From: Litsea cubeba
Lineage: Eukaryota > Streptophyta > Magnoliopsida > Laurales > Lauraceae
NCBI GenBank assembly: GCA_012931725.1
Contig: CM022951.1
Location: 35,053,690 to 35,117,689 of the forward strand
Direction: 5' to 3'
Length of the DNA: 64,000 bases
Both the position numbers and the translations under genes were made by a program. The first letter of the stretch is position 1; each line of letters begins with the position of its first letter. Shown here in pieces: positions 10,481 through 20,943 of the stretch. The notes below the pieces were generated by a model. It was not told the DNA's origin. It worked only from the letters and a program-made list of their open reading frames with translations, and did no database searches.

Positions 10481-11581
10481 CTTGAAAGTTTATATGGTAT
10501 CAAAACTTGGGTCCAGAGATGATCTTGCGATCAAACAGGGGTAAAATCCTCCTTCTGTAATTAACACCGTCATTTTTTTTTCAATAAAAAAAAAACCTTG
10601 AGCATCCATCCATTTAAGGCCCTACAATCTCACCATCATCTGTGGATCACTACATAATTTTGCAATGTTGATTTTGTATGAATGACTTACTTGTCAACTT
10701 TTATTCAGTCATACTTTTCTGTTTCAAAATATTTCAATATTTCTTATTCCGTTATCCTGATGGTATTATAGACAACGAAGAAGAAAAATCTTCAGTCACA
10801 TCAGAAGGGATCCGGTGATTGGATCAAATGAGCGTACAAGTATTCTCATGGATCTACTCATGGCGACTATATATATTTGCCCTTCTATCTCCAAGGACGA
10901 TCAAAACACATAAAGCACCTAAACAATATCATGTTCACTCTCCAGTAGGATTCAGATCCTTAGATGATACCAACTGGTCCATCAATTCAAATGGGTTATA
11001 AAGGAAAATCAATGGCTGAAGTGAACTAAGCAATGCATGTGAAACTCAAACAGGCTCAGGATGAACTTTGCTACAAAAATCTTTTCCTTCTTTGTGAAAA
11101 ACCGGTTACATAATTGAAGTTGAATTCAACCTGGTAAGGGCTGTAATAAAATTTCAACGATCCAAATGGGACCAAAAGTTTTCAGTTCGGTGATCATAAT
11201 ATTAGTTTTTATGATCAAAATGTCCTTTTCCAAGCCTTATGTTCAACCTGTTTTTCCAAAGACAGCAGCACAATTCCAGCCCAGTACAGCATAGGCTTGC
11301 CAATCGCTAGGCCTGATTGGCCCGTATCCATGAAAAACTATAAAACTAGATAACGTACTTCTTGGGGCAATTAGTACCACGAATCACTCAAGAAAAAGCA
11401 TGCCTTTGGCCCCACAAATGAGAATGCAATGGTGAAAGAAAGATCAGGTATCCTCATAAAATCAAGCCCATTGATTATCACTAAGCATCCTATCTACGAA
11501 ACCATTGTGGTGGTTTACATAAGAAAGATGTTAAATCATGATTGAAATCCATCCTCGAGAACATCCCGAAACCAAACGTAT
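10481..11581. other. Intergenic; possible relic of an older copia primer site
   Basis: No gene recognised. Just after the TR-GAG target site, ATGGTATCAAAACTTGGGT (10495-10513) resembles a degraded tRNA-Met primer site. The TR-GAG element may thus have landed at the LTR/primer boundary of an older, unrecognisable copia copy. The rest is unique-looking AT-rich DNA. Confidence 0.3.
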
Positions 11582-12040
11582 GGGCTGCTTGGAAACTCTA
11601 GTCTAATAAATAAGAGCTAATTAGATTAAGGTCTAAAATAAAAGTTGTAATTTTTTAAGTTCTAATTTACAATTATTCTATTTGCTAAACTTATGAAAAA
11701 GCTCTTATTTCATTTGGTAAGTGGGGCCCAACCTGAAGAATTGTGGTTACAATCTAGATTTTACCATTTGCATCATTTTGATAACTTATGAGGTCATTTT
11801 TGTCCAAAATACATAAAGTTTGCATTGTCTACCTACCTCCATCCGTTTTAATTAAAAAAAATCTAAAAAAAAAGAAAGAAAGTAGCCCCTGTAAGCTTAT
11901 CTTTTTTTGAGGCAAAATCTCTAATTTGTAAATATGCTTTAAAAATAGAAATATAAGTAGTGATTTGCTAAATGTTCTAGTATGTAAATAAGCTCGAAAG
12001 CAAAAAGCAAAAGCTTATTTTTAGAATTTCCAAGTGCCCC
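11582..12040. mobile_element. Probable MITE (459 bp) with imperfect terminal inverted repeats
   Basis: The left end GGGCTGCTTGGAAACTCTAG and the inverted right end GGGGCACTTGGAAATTCTAA match at about 15 of 20 positions. The interior is AT-rich and non-coding, with direct and inverted TAAGAGCT/AGCTTATT motifs. Length and GGG...TTGGAAA termini suit a hAT- or PIF/Harbinger-derived MITE. No clear target duplication is visible, so the superfamily is left open. Confidence 0.5.
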
Positions 12041-12889
12041 TTAGACTTGTTAATTAAGGATTCAGGTTGACCACTTGTAGTTTGGGTTCAAGTTGAGCCA
12101 TACCTTAACTTAGATATCCTGACTCCAACAAAAGTGAAATTCAGGTTGGGCTTATTTAGGCTCAGATTGGGCTCGAGCCAAGACTTTGGAACTCTGCATG
12201 GACTTTGGATCAAGATCAAATTCAGACAACAAGAACCCAAATTATACCCTAGAACCCGACTTATCCATAAATACATACATTATGCATAATACACAGTATA
12301 GGCAGATATATTGTATCTGAAGCACATCTATTCTTAAAATTAATACCCTCTGGAAAAATAAACCCCAAAACAGGGTACAAACTCGACCTAAGTAATTGTG
12401 GCTAAACCTTTTCTTCTTTTTTCTTCTATGCATTCCATCTAAGAGGGTGGGACCTCCAGAGACTCGCACATGTGTGAAAAGAAACTATTCAAATGAGGAG
12501 TGAAACTAGTACAAGTGAAGAGAGAACTCACACATGCCATGAGTGGGGAAATACCAAAGTCAAACTGTTGTCATTTGGGCCATGAGAGGTGGAGTTGCCG
12601 ACGAACTCAGCAACCCCTCAATCACAATGCGGCAAAACCTAATTTAGATTCGTTCAATTGATATGTTCAACTTTCATTTGGGCTGGCAATTCAGACTCTC
12701 ACCCAAAACTTTCATTTGGGTTGAGTTCAGGTTTTAGATGAATTGCATCCAATTTAAGTGATGCTAGGGTTAAGCCAATAGGCAGCCTGAGAAGCTCAGG
12801 TTCGACCTGATTAATAAGTTCCAGTGAGGCATAATTGCATAAACAAGCAACCCATGGTTCTCAAACCAACACAACCCAGCTCATTACCA
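12041..12889. other. Intergenic, no gene recognised
   Basis: Contains repeated GGTTGGGCT/GGGCTCGAG/TTCAGGTT-type words typical of degenerate plant repeats, without definable ends and without coding. Confidence 0.4.
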
Positions 12890-13160
12890 CCTAGGGGTGT
12901 AAATCTGGGCGGCGGCCCAAGCACAGGCCCAGCACGAAAAAATCGTGCCTGTGCTGTGCCTTGGCCCGTTGACTTGGTCAATGGGCAGGCTCGGCCCGGC
13001 AGTCACGTAGGCCGTGCTGGGCCCAGTTTGCCAGGCCCGAGGCACGGCATGGCTAAAATCCGTGCTGTGCTGGGCCTGGGCCCCCAAGCCAGTGGGCGGC
13101 ATGGCCCGGCCCCAACGGTCACATTTTTGAAAAATGCCCCCCTAAAAAAACAGTCATAAT

Positions 13161-13209
<49 letters not shown>

Positions 13210-13329
13210 CCCAAATGGGGTGGGGTGGGGTGGGGTGGGGTGGGGGGGGGGGGGGGGGGGGGTGTGGTATTAGTGTTTTTTTATCATTTTTTACCATTAT
13301 ACCCCCACCCCCCCAACTGCTATAAAATG
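12890..13329 (+). mobile_element. hAT-like transposon end fragment (GC-rich subterminal region)
   Basis: Begins CTAGGGGTGTAAATCTGGGC, resembling the ends of plant Ac/Tag1-type hAT elements. It is followed by many GGCCCAGCACGG/CCGTGCTGGGCC words in both orientations, then CCCCAACGGTCACATTTTTG, a T tract and C-rich sequence near a CTATAAAA motif (13319-13327). This order of GGCCC repeats, AACGGTCA and a poly-T plus TATA region is that of plant hAT 5' ends. No transposase or partner end is present, so it is a fragment. Open frames here are compositional artefacts. Confidence 0.4.
13159..13262. repeat. Low-complexity tracts: T-run, TGGGG tandem repeat, G-run
   Basis: About 40 consecutive T, then ACCCCCAAA, then about five TGGGG units merging into about 20 consecutive G. 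The G-rich half could form G-quadruplexes. Tract lengths are error-prone in assemblies. Confidence 0.9.
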
Positions 13330-14150
13330 CACTACAACAAATGAGATTTTCAGCGACGAAAATATTTGCAACGCAACCCAAAGTGTCGCAAAAAATAAAA
13401 TTTTGCAACATAAAACTAGACCTGTCGCAACAAGTAAAGTATTTGCGACACAAGACTCCATGCGTCTCAAATAGATACTTTCAGCAATGAATATAGTGCG
13501 TTGCAAATAAATGCGTCAAAGAATCATTGGCGCCAAATGGTGGTAAAATTATTCGCAATGCTAGATACACATTTGCGACCCCTCGTAATTAAGTATCTCT
13601 ATTTGCGACGCAATCCATGCGTCGCAAATAGTTTTTAGTCTGAGCTATGTTGTAGAAAAGTTAAAGTTATTTGCAACAATTTCTTTTTTGTGTCGCATAT
13701 AATATCTTAGTCGCGATGCTGATGTCTTTGTGTCGCATATAATTATTATTAGCGACGTCCATCATATGGTGTCATAAAAATTTTAAGCTAAAAAAGTCAC
13801 TAATTTCTTCCCTCCACCACCATTATGAAAAAAAAAATTTTATACAGTTATTTGGGACCCAATTTTGGAGTCACAAATAATATTTAGTTACGATAGTATA
13901 CTTGATGCGTCGCAAGTAATGAGTTTTTTTGCGACGTGGATTTAAATGCATTGTAGATAATTTTTTTTATTAGCAACATTATTTTATAGCATTGCAAAAA
14001 AAAATTTAAGTCTAATTTTCCCCTTTTGTTCCATCTCCCGCATTTTTTTTAATCGATCCCCACTTTTGTTAATAATGTTTTATAAACATAAGCCTCTATG
14101 GCTCCCTAATTAGAAACGATTCATAACATTTTCAACTTCAGAAACTGTCC
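13330..14150 (+). mobile_element. CACTA (En/Spm)-like transposon end, truncated
   Basis: Starts with CACTACAACAAA, the CACTA terminal motif, followed by at least a dozen subterminal copies of TTTGCGACG and its complement CGTCGCAAA in direct and inverted orientation (for example 13602-13630), as in plant CACTA subterminal regions that bind transposase. No transposase coding and no opposite terminus (TTGTAGTG) are present. The repeats fade by about 14000, and the sequence joins the D integrase fragment near 14165. Confidence 0.6.
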
Positions 14151-14165
14151 CTAAAATGAAAAAAG

Positions 14166-14605
14166 CCCCCAAACCTGAAGAAAGAGATTGCAGGCTATGT
14201 GGCCAGATGTCTGACATGTCAGCAGATCAAGGCAGAGCACCAGAAGCCACCAGGGCTACTTCATCAGCTCGAGATACCTCAGTGGAAGTGGGAGCATATT
14301 ACCATGGATCTTATTGCAGGACTTCGAGCTACCAGGAGGCGCAGTGATGGCATTTGGGTGATCGTGGATAGATTGACCAAATCAGCCCACTTCTTGCCAG
14401 TGTCGATGAGAGCAGGACTTGACGTCCTTGCTAAGCTGTATGTGGATAGGATTGTTTCTTTGCATGGAGTTCCAGCTTCGATTGTTTCAGACAGAGATCC
14501 GCGCTTCACTTCTCACTTCTGGGAGAGTCTACAGCAGGCATTGGGTACCAAGTTGAGCTTCAGCACAGCCTACCATCCTCAGACAGACTGACAGACGGAG
14601 CGCAC
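14166..14605 (+). pseudogene. Ty3/gypsy element D (Tekay/Del-like): integrase, first part
   Basis: Coding enters with LKKEIAGYVARC (near 14170) and continues as CLTCQQIKAEHQKP, the end of the zinc-binding domain, then WKWEHITMDL with the first catalytic Asp, and VSDRDPRFTS with the second. It reaches the catalytic-Glu neighbourhood at HPQTD (14574-14588), where a TGA replaces the usual Gly codon. The reading frame then runs into CGCAC at 14601-14605, where element A is inserted; it resumes at 61954. The region 5' of the zinc domain is missing, cut at the CACTA junction. The chromovirus-like type is inferred from these motifs. Confidence 0.85.
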
Positions 14606-17600
14606 TGTAAGACCCCAACCCCCAATTTCTCTGTTTAGTATTATTTTAATCGTGGTTTAACTTTTTAAGTGAGATTTGAGTTGGTTTGACTTTGTCTTTG
14701 AGTTTGACTAGATTTTTCATAGCCTTGGAGATTTTTGAAGACCGTTGACTTTAGTTTGACCCGGTCTTTGTAAAATGTATTTTTGTGAGAAATTATTCTT
14801 ATTTTGGAAAAATTACAAATTTCGCTCCTTTTGACTCATTTTATTGAGTTTAACAACTTTCATGTTTTGACCATTTTGATTAGATGCTCTGAAATCACGT
14901 TTTTCGAGAAAAATAGGCAAAAATGACATTTTCACTAAATCTGTCCATAAATTTCGAAAATTTCAGAATTTTGGGAAAATATACTTTTTGGAAAGTAAAT
15001 ATTTTGTTGATCGATTTTGTATTCTTCGTCGATCTCATTCGGGACCCACAAATGTTAGTTTCAGCCTTTGTAAAATTGGGGCCCATGGGGCCCAGCCCAC
15101 TTACTCTTTATAAAACCACAATGGGTTCTTCTTCTTCCCATTCTTTCATTTTCCTGCAACAAGAGGGGAGCTTAGGGTTTTCTCCCAGCACTTTCTCTCT
15201 CCTCTTTGAAAGCTCCCATCTTGAGTGCTAAGTGAGGGAATGATCTTCTCATCTTCTTCCCCACCTTCCAAGCTTTCCAAAGATGCATTTTTCAAAAGAT
15301 TTGAGGTAGGAGATACCACTTTTCTAAGCCTTTCTTCCTTGTTTGAGCTACCACAGGTTAGCAAAAGCTTTTCTTTCTTCAAATCTTGGTTTTTTCAAAC
15401 CATTTGGATTATTTTTGCATACATGCATGGGTTTTCATTGAGATTTGCAAAAGATTGATTTTTCAAGGGTTTTCTCTTGGATATTTTTGGGGCTTTTGTA
15501 GATTTGGGGCTTTGCTATTAGAGAGGTGCTCTTGGAGTGATTTGTTCCCCATCTTGACTTGAGGCAAGTAAATATTCAGATATTGTGGTGTATGTTGTTT
15601 ATTATGAGTATTTGTTCTTCTCTTAAAAACTATGAATTTTTCTATCTTGGTTTATTGATTTGTTCTTGAAATGTTTGAGCAAAGATTTATGTTTATGGTT
15701 CTCTAGTTTATGATTCCAATAATCTGAGATTTTTATTTAGTAATGAATCATCTTTGAACTTGTTATGCACATTTCAGATTTTAATGTTTTGATGGATAAA
15801 TAGTGCTTTGTTCATGCTTGAATCTTGGAAAGAATGGAATGATGTAATGTATGGTTGTTTTAATGGATTTGGTGTGGCAAGGAGAAGCCCAAAGTAAGTT
15901 AGATTTGATGTAGAAGAAGTAAAAAGGAAAGAAAAATCAAATGGAGAGGAAGAAGTGCAGAAATCAGGGGAGAAAAAACCCCTGCACGGGTTGGGCAGAA
16001 GCCCAGCTCGCTATAGCGAGCCAGGCTTCTGGAATGGGCTGTTTTTGGCCCAATTTCTGGGCTGTTTAAGGCCCTGTTTTGAGGCATGTTTTCAGCCTGT
16101 TTCAGCTCGTTTTTAGGCCAGTTCCCAACATGTTTTAGGCCCATTTCACCCCATCTTTCCTCTTCATCTTAAGGCCCATTAATCTCCTTTTTATGCCTAA
16201 AAGCCCATGAAAGATTTGGGTAAATTGTGATACTTGAGAAATTGTGAAATGGGAATGAGAACAATGAGAGAATGAGCATATGTGAAATTACCCGGGAATC
16301 TTTCAAGTCTCAATGCGCTCTTTATCATTTTAAATGTTGTGGATTTTCATTGGCATCAAACATATTCTTTTATTAATCAATGTTTAAAGGTTAAGTGTGT
16401 ATTGAGATGGTTCCTTGGTAAGTCATTAAGTCATTCTACACTATTCCATTCCATTTCAAGTCAGAGAATGTATTTGTACTCTTCGGTAAACTAATTTGAA
16501 TAGCATCGGTGATTTGTTATAAAATCATGTGGTTTTCCATGTTCGAAAGGTTTGATCGTATGATTTTATACAAATTACTTTGATTTGTATTTGATTGGTT
16601 TACCATGGAAATTCGTATGTTTTCTACGAATCGATTTGGAAGGAGATTTGAGTGGTTCGCCACATTTGGAAAGACATCGATAAGACTATTATTTTGAAAA
16701 GACTATTATTTTGAAAATAAAACCTCGAGGCAAGATGAGACTAGCGCTTTGTAGTGCGAGCCCATGAGCCAAAGAGACTATTATTTCGAGAATAAAACCT
16801 CGAGGCAAGACGGGGCCAGAGCTTTGTAGTGTGAGCCCATGAGCCAAAGGGATTATTATTTTGATTGGTATTGGTTCAGGTTTTGAAAACTAAAGGCACC
16901 ACTAGGCTTAGGTCACCTTGTCGGGCTGATCACCCGGCTTGGGATCTTTAATCTGTCTGCCAGCTACAGCTTGGATTCTGTCTGTACCGACCATGGCAAC
17001 AGTTTTTATCTGCCGGTCCCACTTGTATGTGGCTACGGTTCTGATTCTGTTTTCGGTCCCACGTGTAGTGGCTACGGTTTTGTTTGCTCTTGTTACTTCG
17101 GTAATAGGAGAATATAGCTATGTGTGGTTTGCCAATGTTTTATCCGTTGTTATTTTGTTTTATGATTCTTGTTTGTTTATGCTCATTATAATCTTTGAAC
17201 TTATTAATGTTTAAGAAATCGATCTTTTATCGTATTGTCTCTATTATTCAGGATTTTAAATGTATTTTAAATCATTAAATGTGTTACGTAGGTTGTTATC
17301 TTTTTAAGATATTAATGCTTCAGAGACTGTGCATTTATTCGCTTTGATATTTATGTTCGGTCTTTCAATCGTTTGATCATGGTTTATTACTATTATTGTT
17401 TAGACTCTTTAAATGAAATTACAATGATTCCATCGGATTTTATAAATGCCCATTTCCATATTACTTGTTTATTTGCTTGCCAGACCGTCATGTCTGACCC
17501 TATTTGTTTGGTGCCAGATCTCTCTCCCATTGCTTTTTAGGTGTTTGATCGGAGTGGCAGTTGAGCCGCCGGTCTGACGTGAGAGGCTGCCCATTGATAT

Positions 17601-18041
17601 CATCTAGATGTCAAGTCGGCACCGGAGTTCGTATCTAAATCTTGGGGGTAGTATTTCTATTTAGTTGGATATTATTTTTGTATGGCTTTGTAGCCTTTTT
17701 CTTGGGATTTGTAATTAAGACACTTGTTAATTGTAATTTGAATATGTGGAAAATAAGTAGTCCTGTTACTACCAGCTCAGTATTCTTTGAATTATGATTT
17801 GTGCCAGTCTGCTTATGTGATGGCTTTATGATATTGGTTGAGTGCAACACAGAACCCGATGGCCACGGACTTCGGGTCGCAACACCATGATTAGCTTCTG
17901 CAAAAATATGTTCTGATCGTGATGGAATTTTATTATCCTCATTCACGCGGATCTTGGGAAATACAACAAAAATTTTAATTAATCCCAAAATTTTGCATCC
18001 CGAGGTTGGATCACTACAGGGCCCGGTTTCGGGGTGTGACA
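14606..18041 (+). repeat. 5' LTR of element A (3.4 kb)
   Basis: TG...CA ends. A TATA box CTTTATAAAAC lies at 15106-15116, followed by a pyrimidine-rich likely transcription start. The 16-base palindrome GCTCGCTATAGCGAGC at 16006-16021 sits inside a longer imperfect hairpin (about 15999-16030). A block containing CCTCGAGGCAAGA and GAGCCCATGAGCCAAAG is tandemly duplicated at about 16695-16855. Short open frames are not conserved proteins. Confidence 0.93.
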
Positions 18042-18045
18042 AGTT

Positions 18046-18057
18046 TGGTATCAGAGC
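18046..18057 (+). other. Primer-binding site of element A
   Basis: TGGTATCAGAGC, four bases after the LTR end; the initiator tRNA-Met type. Confidence 0.95.
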
Positions 18058-20931
18058 TGGTTAGTTTCTAGGAAATAAAACACTCTAGAGACATTAAGAC
18101 GTGTGGTGAGGATTCGCTAGATTGTGTAGATTTGTTTTCTCTTGTCTTTGTTTCTTTGAATTTGAGTCTGCTTTTCTTTTAGTTCGGAGACTTTGCTTAT
18201 CTTTTCTTTTAGTTCTTGTTATTAGGGAATTTTAACGAACAAATTTCCTCTCTCGTGGGGGAGAATTTAAAATCTCTATACCCACATTCAGTGTCTTTTG
18301 TCTGTGCTTGTGTCAGAGGCCGAGAACCCAGTGGACTTAGTATGTTGTTTTCGGAGAACATCAGCAGACTTTTAGCCTTCAGCATCTCCATTGTGGTTAA
18401 TGAGAGAAGACATGTGCATTTGCCCGCCAAAGTAGAACTTGAGCAGTATTTGAAGATCCCCTCTCAGCTAATCGAAGATCATCATGCAGCGTACCAAGGT
18501 AAGTAAATGTGGATTTTGGGTGAACTCAGACCATCTTTCCAATATGAAGGACTGCGAGAGGCATATTAGCTGTCAATTTTATGAAGGGAGAAGTGGTTCT
18601 TAGTTAGTAAGGTTAGAAGTTGGTGCTAGAGACTCAGGGATTTTCCGGATTCAATGAGCCTTGTCATAGTTTTGGCTGAGAATTTCCGTAACTTGCAGCT
18701 TAGCCAGTGTAGTTGATTCAGCGGTAATGCCAAGTGGATGTTAGTTGTAGTCAAGACAATTTTCGGCGGCAAAGGAAACCTTGTGGATTTTACCGACTTA
18801 CAGGGTATTGGATTGGACAACGTGTAGATACAAGTGAATACCTCAGTTATTGTGATGTCCATTTCTTAATGAGAATGATTTTCAGGGTATTTCCATCTTT
18901 TATTAGGTTTTTCTTAATGTCGATGATTTATCCTTGCAGTGTTTAAACAATGAATTATGTTTAATCTTCTTAAGATATTGTTTTACAATGATCTTGAAAT
19001 TTTGCTCTTGTTTTAATTTTCTTAAATGTTGACATCTACATTTCAAAACCTTGATGGTTTCAAAAATTTTGTATATGTTTGGTTAGAAATGGATGGATGT
19101 TTTTAATGATGGATTGTAGAGGCTAGTGAATAAACTGGTCTTTAAAAGCATGTAACTAAAATTGTGTTCCTTTTTCAAAGTACGATGTGAAATTTCTATT
19201 TCATTGATTCATTCCCTTTGGCTATGCAAAATGAATTTCCTAAGGGTTTTCGTGTTCAAATTATATGCAGGTTTCCTACATTTGTTTTAACGTTCAGCTG
19301 TGCTTAGATTTCTGCAGGATTTTTATGAACAAATGAGTTCAGATTTCAATAAGGTTTAGTGTTTAATTAACACTCAGATTTCAACAAAGTTTAATGTAGA
19401 GTCATACTATATGAATTTGATTTATTTTTGAAATCCTGATTTGAAATTGTTGAGTGTTTCAATGATTTGTTTGGTTATGAAAATATGAATTTCAAAATGG
19501 ATGATGTTACTTCATACTCAAACCTTGATAAACTTTATTTATTAAGCTTTATTTGACAATTTGGAGGCTCGGTTTCTACTATGTTTTAAAATGATGAAAT
19601 TTAGCTAAGTAATTGTTTTAGTCATTATGTTTAAAATTTTAAGATTTGTTTTGTATTAAATGGAATGAGTTGCAATAGCTTATGGTTGGAGTTTGGAAGT
19701 GTATGAATTGAAGGGTTGATGGATGTCAGGGGGTGTATTGGTTCAGTTGGAAACAAATTTGGATTTTTGAGGTGGTGAGCAGAACTTAAGACATAATATT
19801 CAGATGAGGCTGTGGTAATTGTTCTTACAGGAAAGGTAGGGTATAAAGCAGAAATAGACGATTGAGCAGATTCCAGATTGTGGAAAATTTCAGTTAAGCA
19901 CCATTCAAGAAAATGACTCTACCCACACTCGTGCAAGGATTTAGTTAATCAGTGAACCTTAGAGGACAAACTAAAAGTGGTGGAATTTCTTCAAGACTTG
20001 GATTGAAAGTCTCAGCTTATCAGGGAATGATGCCAGCTTGGCAGGTTTGTTTTGTTGATGACACAGTATCAAGCAGAAGATCAAGAGCAGCAAGCAGATA
20101 GAATCAGATGTGGGCAGGAATTCTGAGTACATCACAGAAAGATTGAAATATGGAGTTGTGAACACATATTGGATTTCCAAGGTCGGCTTTACATGTCAGA
20201 AGTAGAAGACTTGAATAGTGAAATCTGAAGAGGCAAGCCATGCGAAGTTTCGACACAGAATGACTCAGCAGGTTATGGCAGTTTAACATCTGGTTTATAG
20301 CAGTGTGACATCTGGGTTGTAGCAGACCAAGTCAGAGACATGAGATCTATAGAATTTGGAATTTGTGATTTCAGAACGAAGAAGGATTGATGATATGCTT
20401 GGAGGCCAAAAGTTGATGATGCATTCGAGAAACATAGTTAGAGCAAACATATGGAATTTCAAAATTTTTCGGGATGAAGATTTTTCAGTGAAGGCATGTC
20501 TACGATCACATCTTCATGCAAGTTTTAGGGATATGGTGTACAGCTCGGTATAACTTAAGGCACAGAATTTCAGGGTGATAGAAAAAGACGGAACTTGCAG
20601 TTTTTTGGACCGACGGTGACTGACAAAGTAAGTAAAAGAAATGATCCAGTACAGGAACGATAGATGACACCAAAGATGAGTAGAAGAATTGCTGAACACT
20701 AGTTTGGTGAGAGGAGTATGTTTTTGAGCAGATATGTGGAACAGTGTGAAGCCTTCAACCGAATCAGAATGTTGTTTGCAGGCGCATCTCAACGTCAGGT
20801 TTGATCAGAGGGTATCTCGGTTGCCGAGGTTTAGCGTAGGGTGTCAGTGTTTTCTTTAGTTTTTTTTTTTTTTTTGGTTTTTTTTTTTTTTTGATTTGGT
20901 TTAGACCATTTGGAGGACCAAATGGGTTCTA
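18058..20931 (+). other. Non-coding interior of element A
   Basis: No frame longer than about 100 residues and no gag, protease, RT or integrase motif on either strand. AT-rich. It ends with two T-runs near 20858-20892. Confidence 0.75.
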
Positions 20932-20943
20932 AGGGGGGGAGGA
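20932..20943 (+). other. Polypurine tract of element A
   Basis: AAGGGGGGAGGA-type purine run directly before the TGTAAGACCCC start of the second LTR. Confidence 0.85.

Noticed and set aside
10819..11001. 60-residue frame downstream of the TR-GAG element
   Set aside because: Too short, no motif, no gene context.
12824..13159. 111-residue reading frame rich in Gly, Pro, Ala and Arg
   Set aside because: It is the translation of GGCCC/GCACGG repeat words in the hAT-like end; the other strand is open too, and there is no domain.
13154..13453. Reading frames of Phe, Lys, Pro and Gly runs
   Set aside because: Pure products of the T, G and TGGGG tracts.
14150..14165. Opposite end of the CACTA element next to the D integrase
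   Set aside because: No inverted TTGTAGTG terminus and no target duplication; the junction looks like truncation, not a clean insertion.
16282..17214. Reading frames of 70 and 91 residues repeated at 22631-23563
   Set aside because: The repetition is explained by the LTR pair of element A; no start context or domain.
18216..18506. 96-residue frame near the start of A's interior, where gag would be expected
   Set aside because: No gag motif, overlapped by an opposite-strand frame, and not followed by any retroelement coding.
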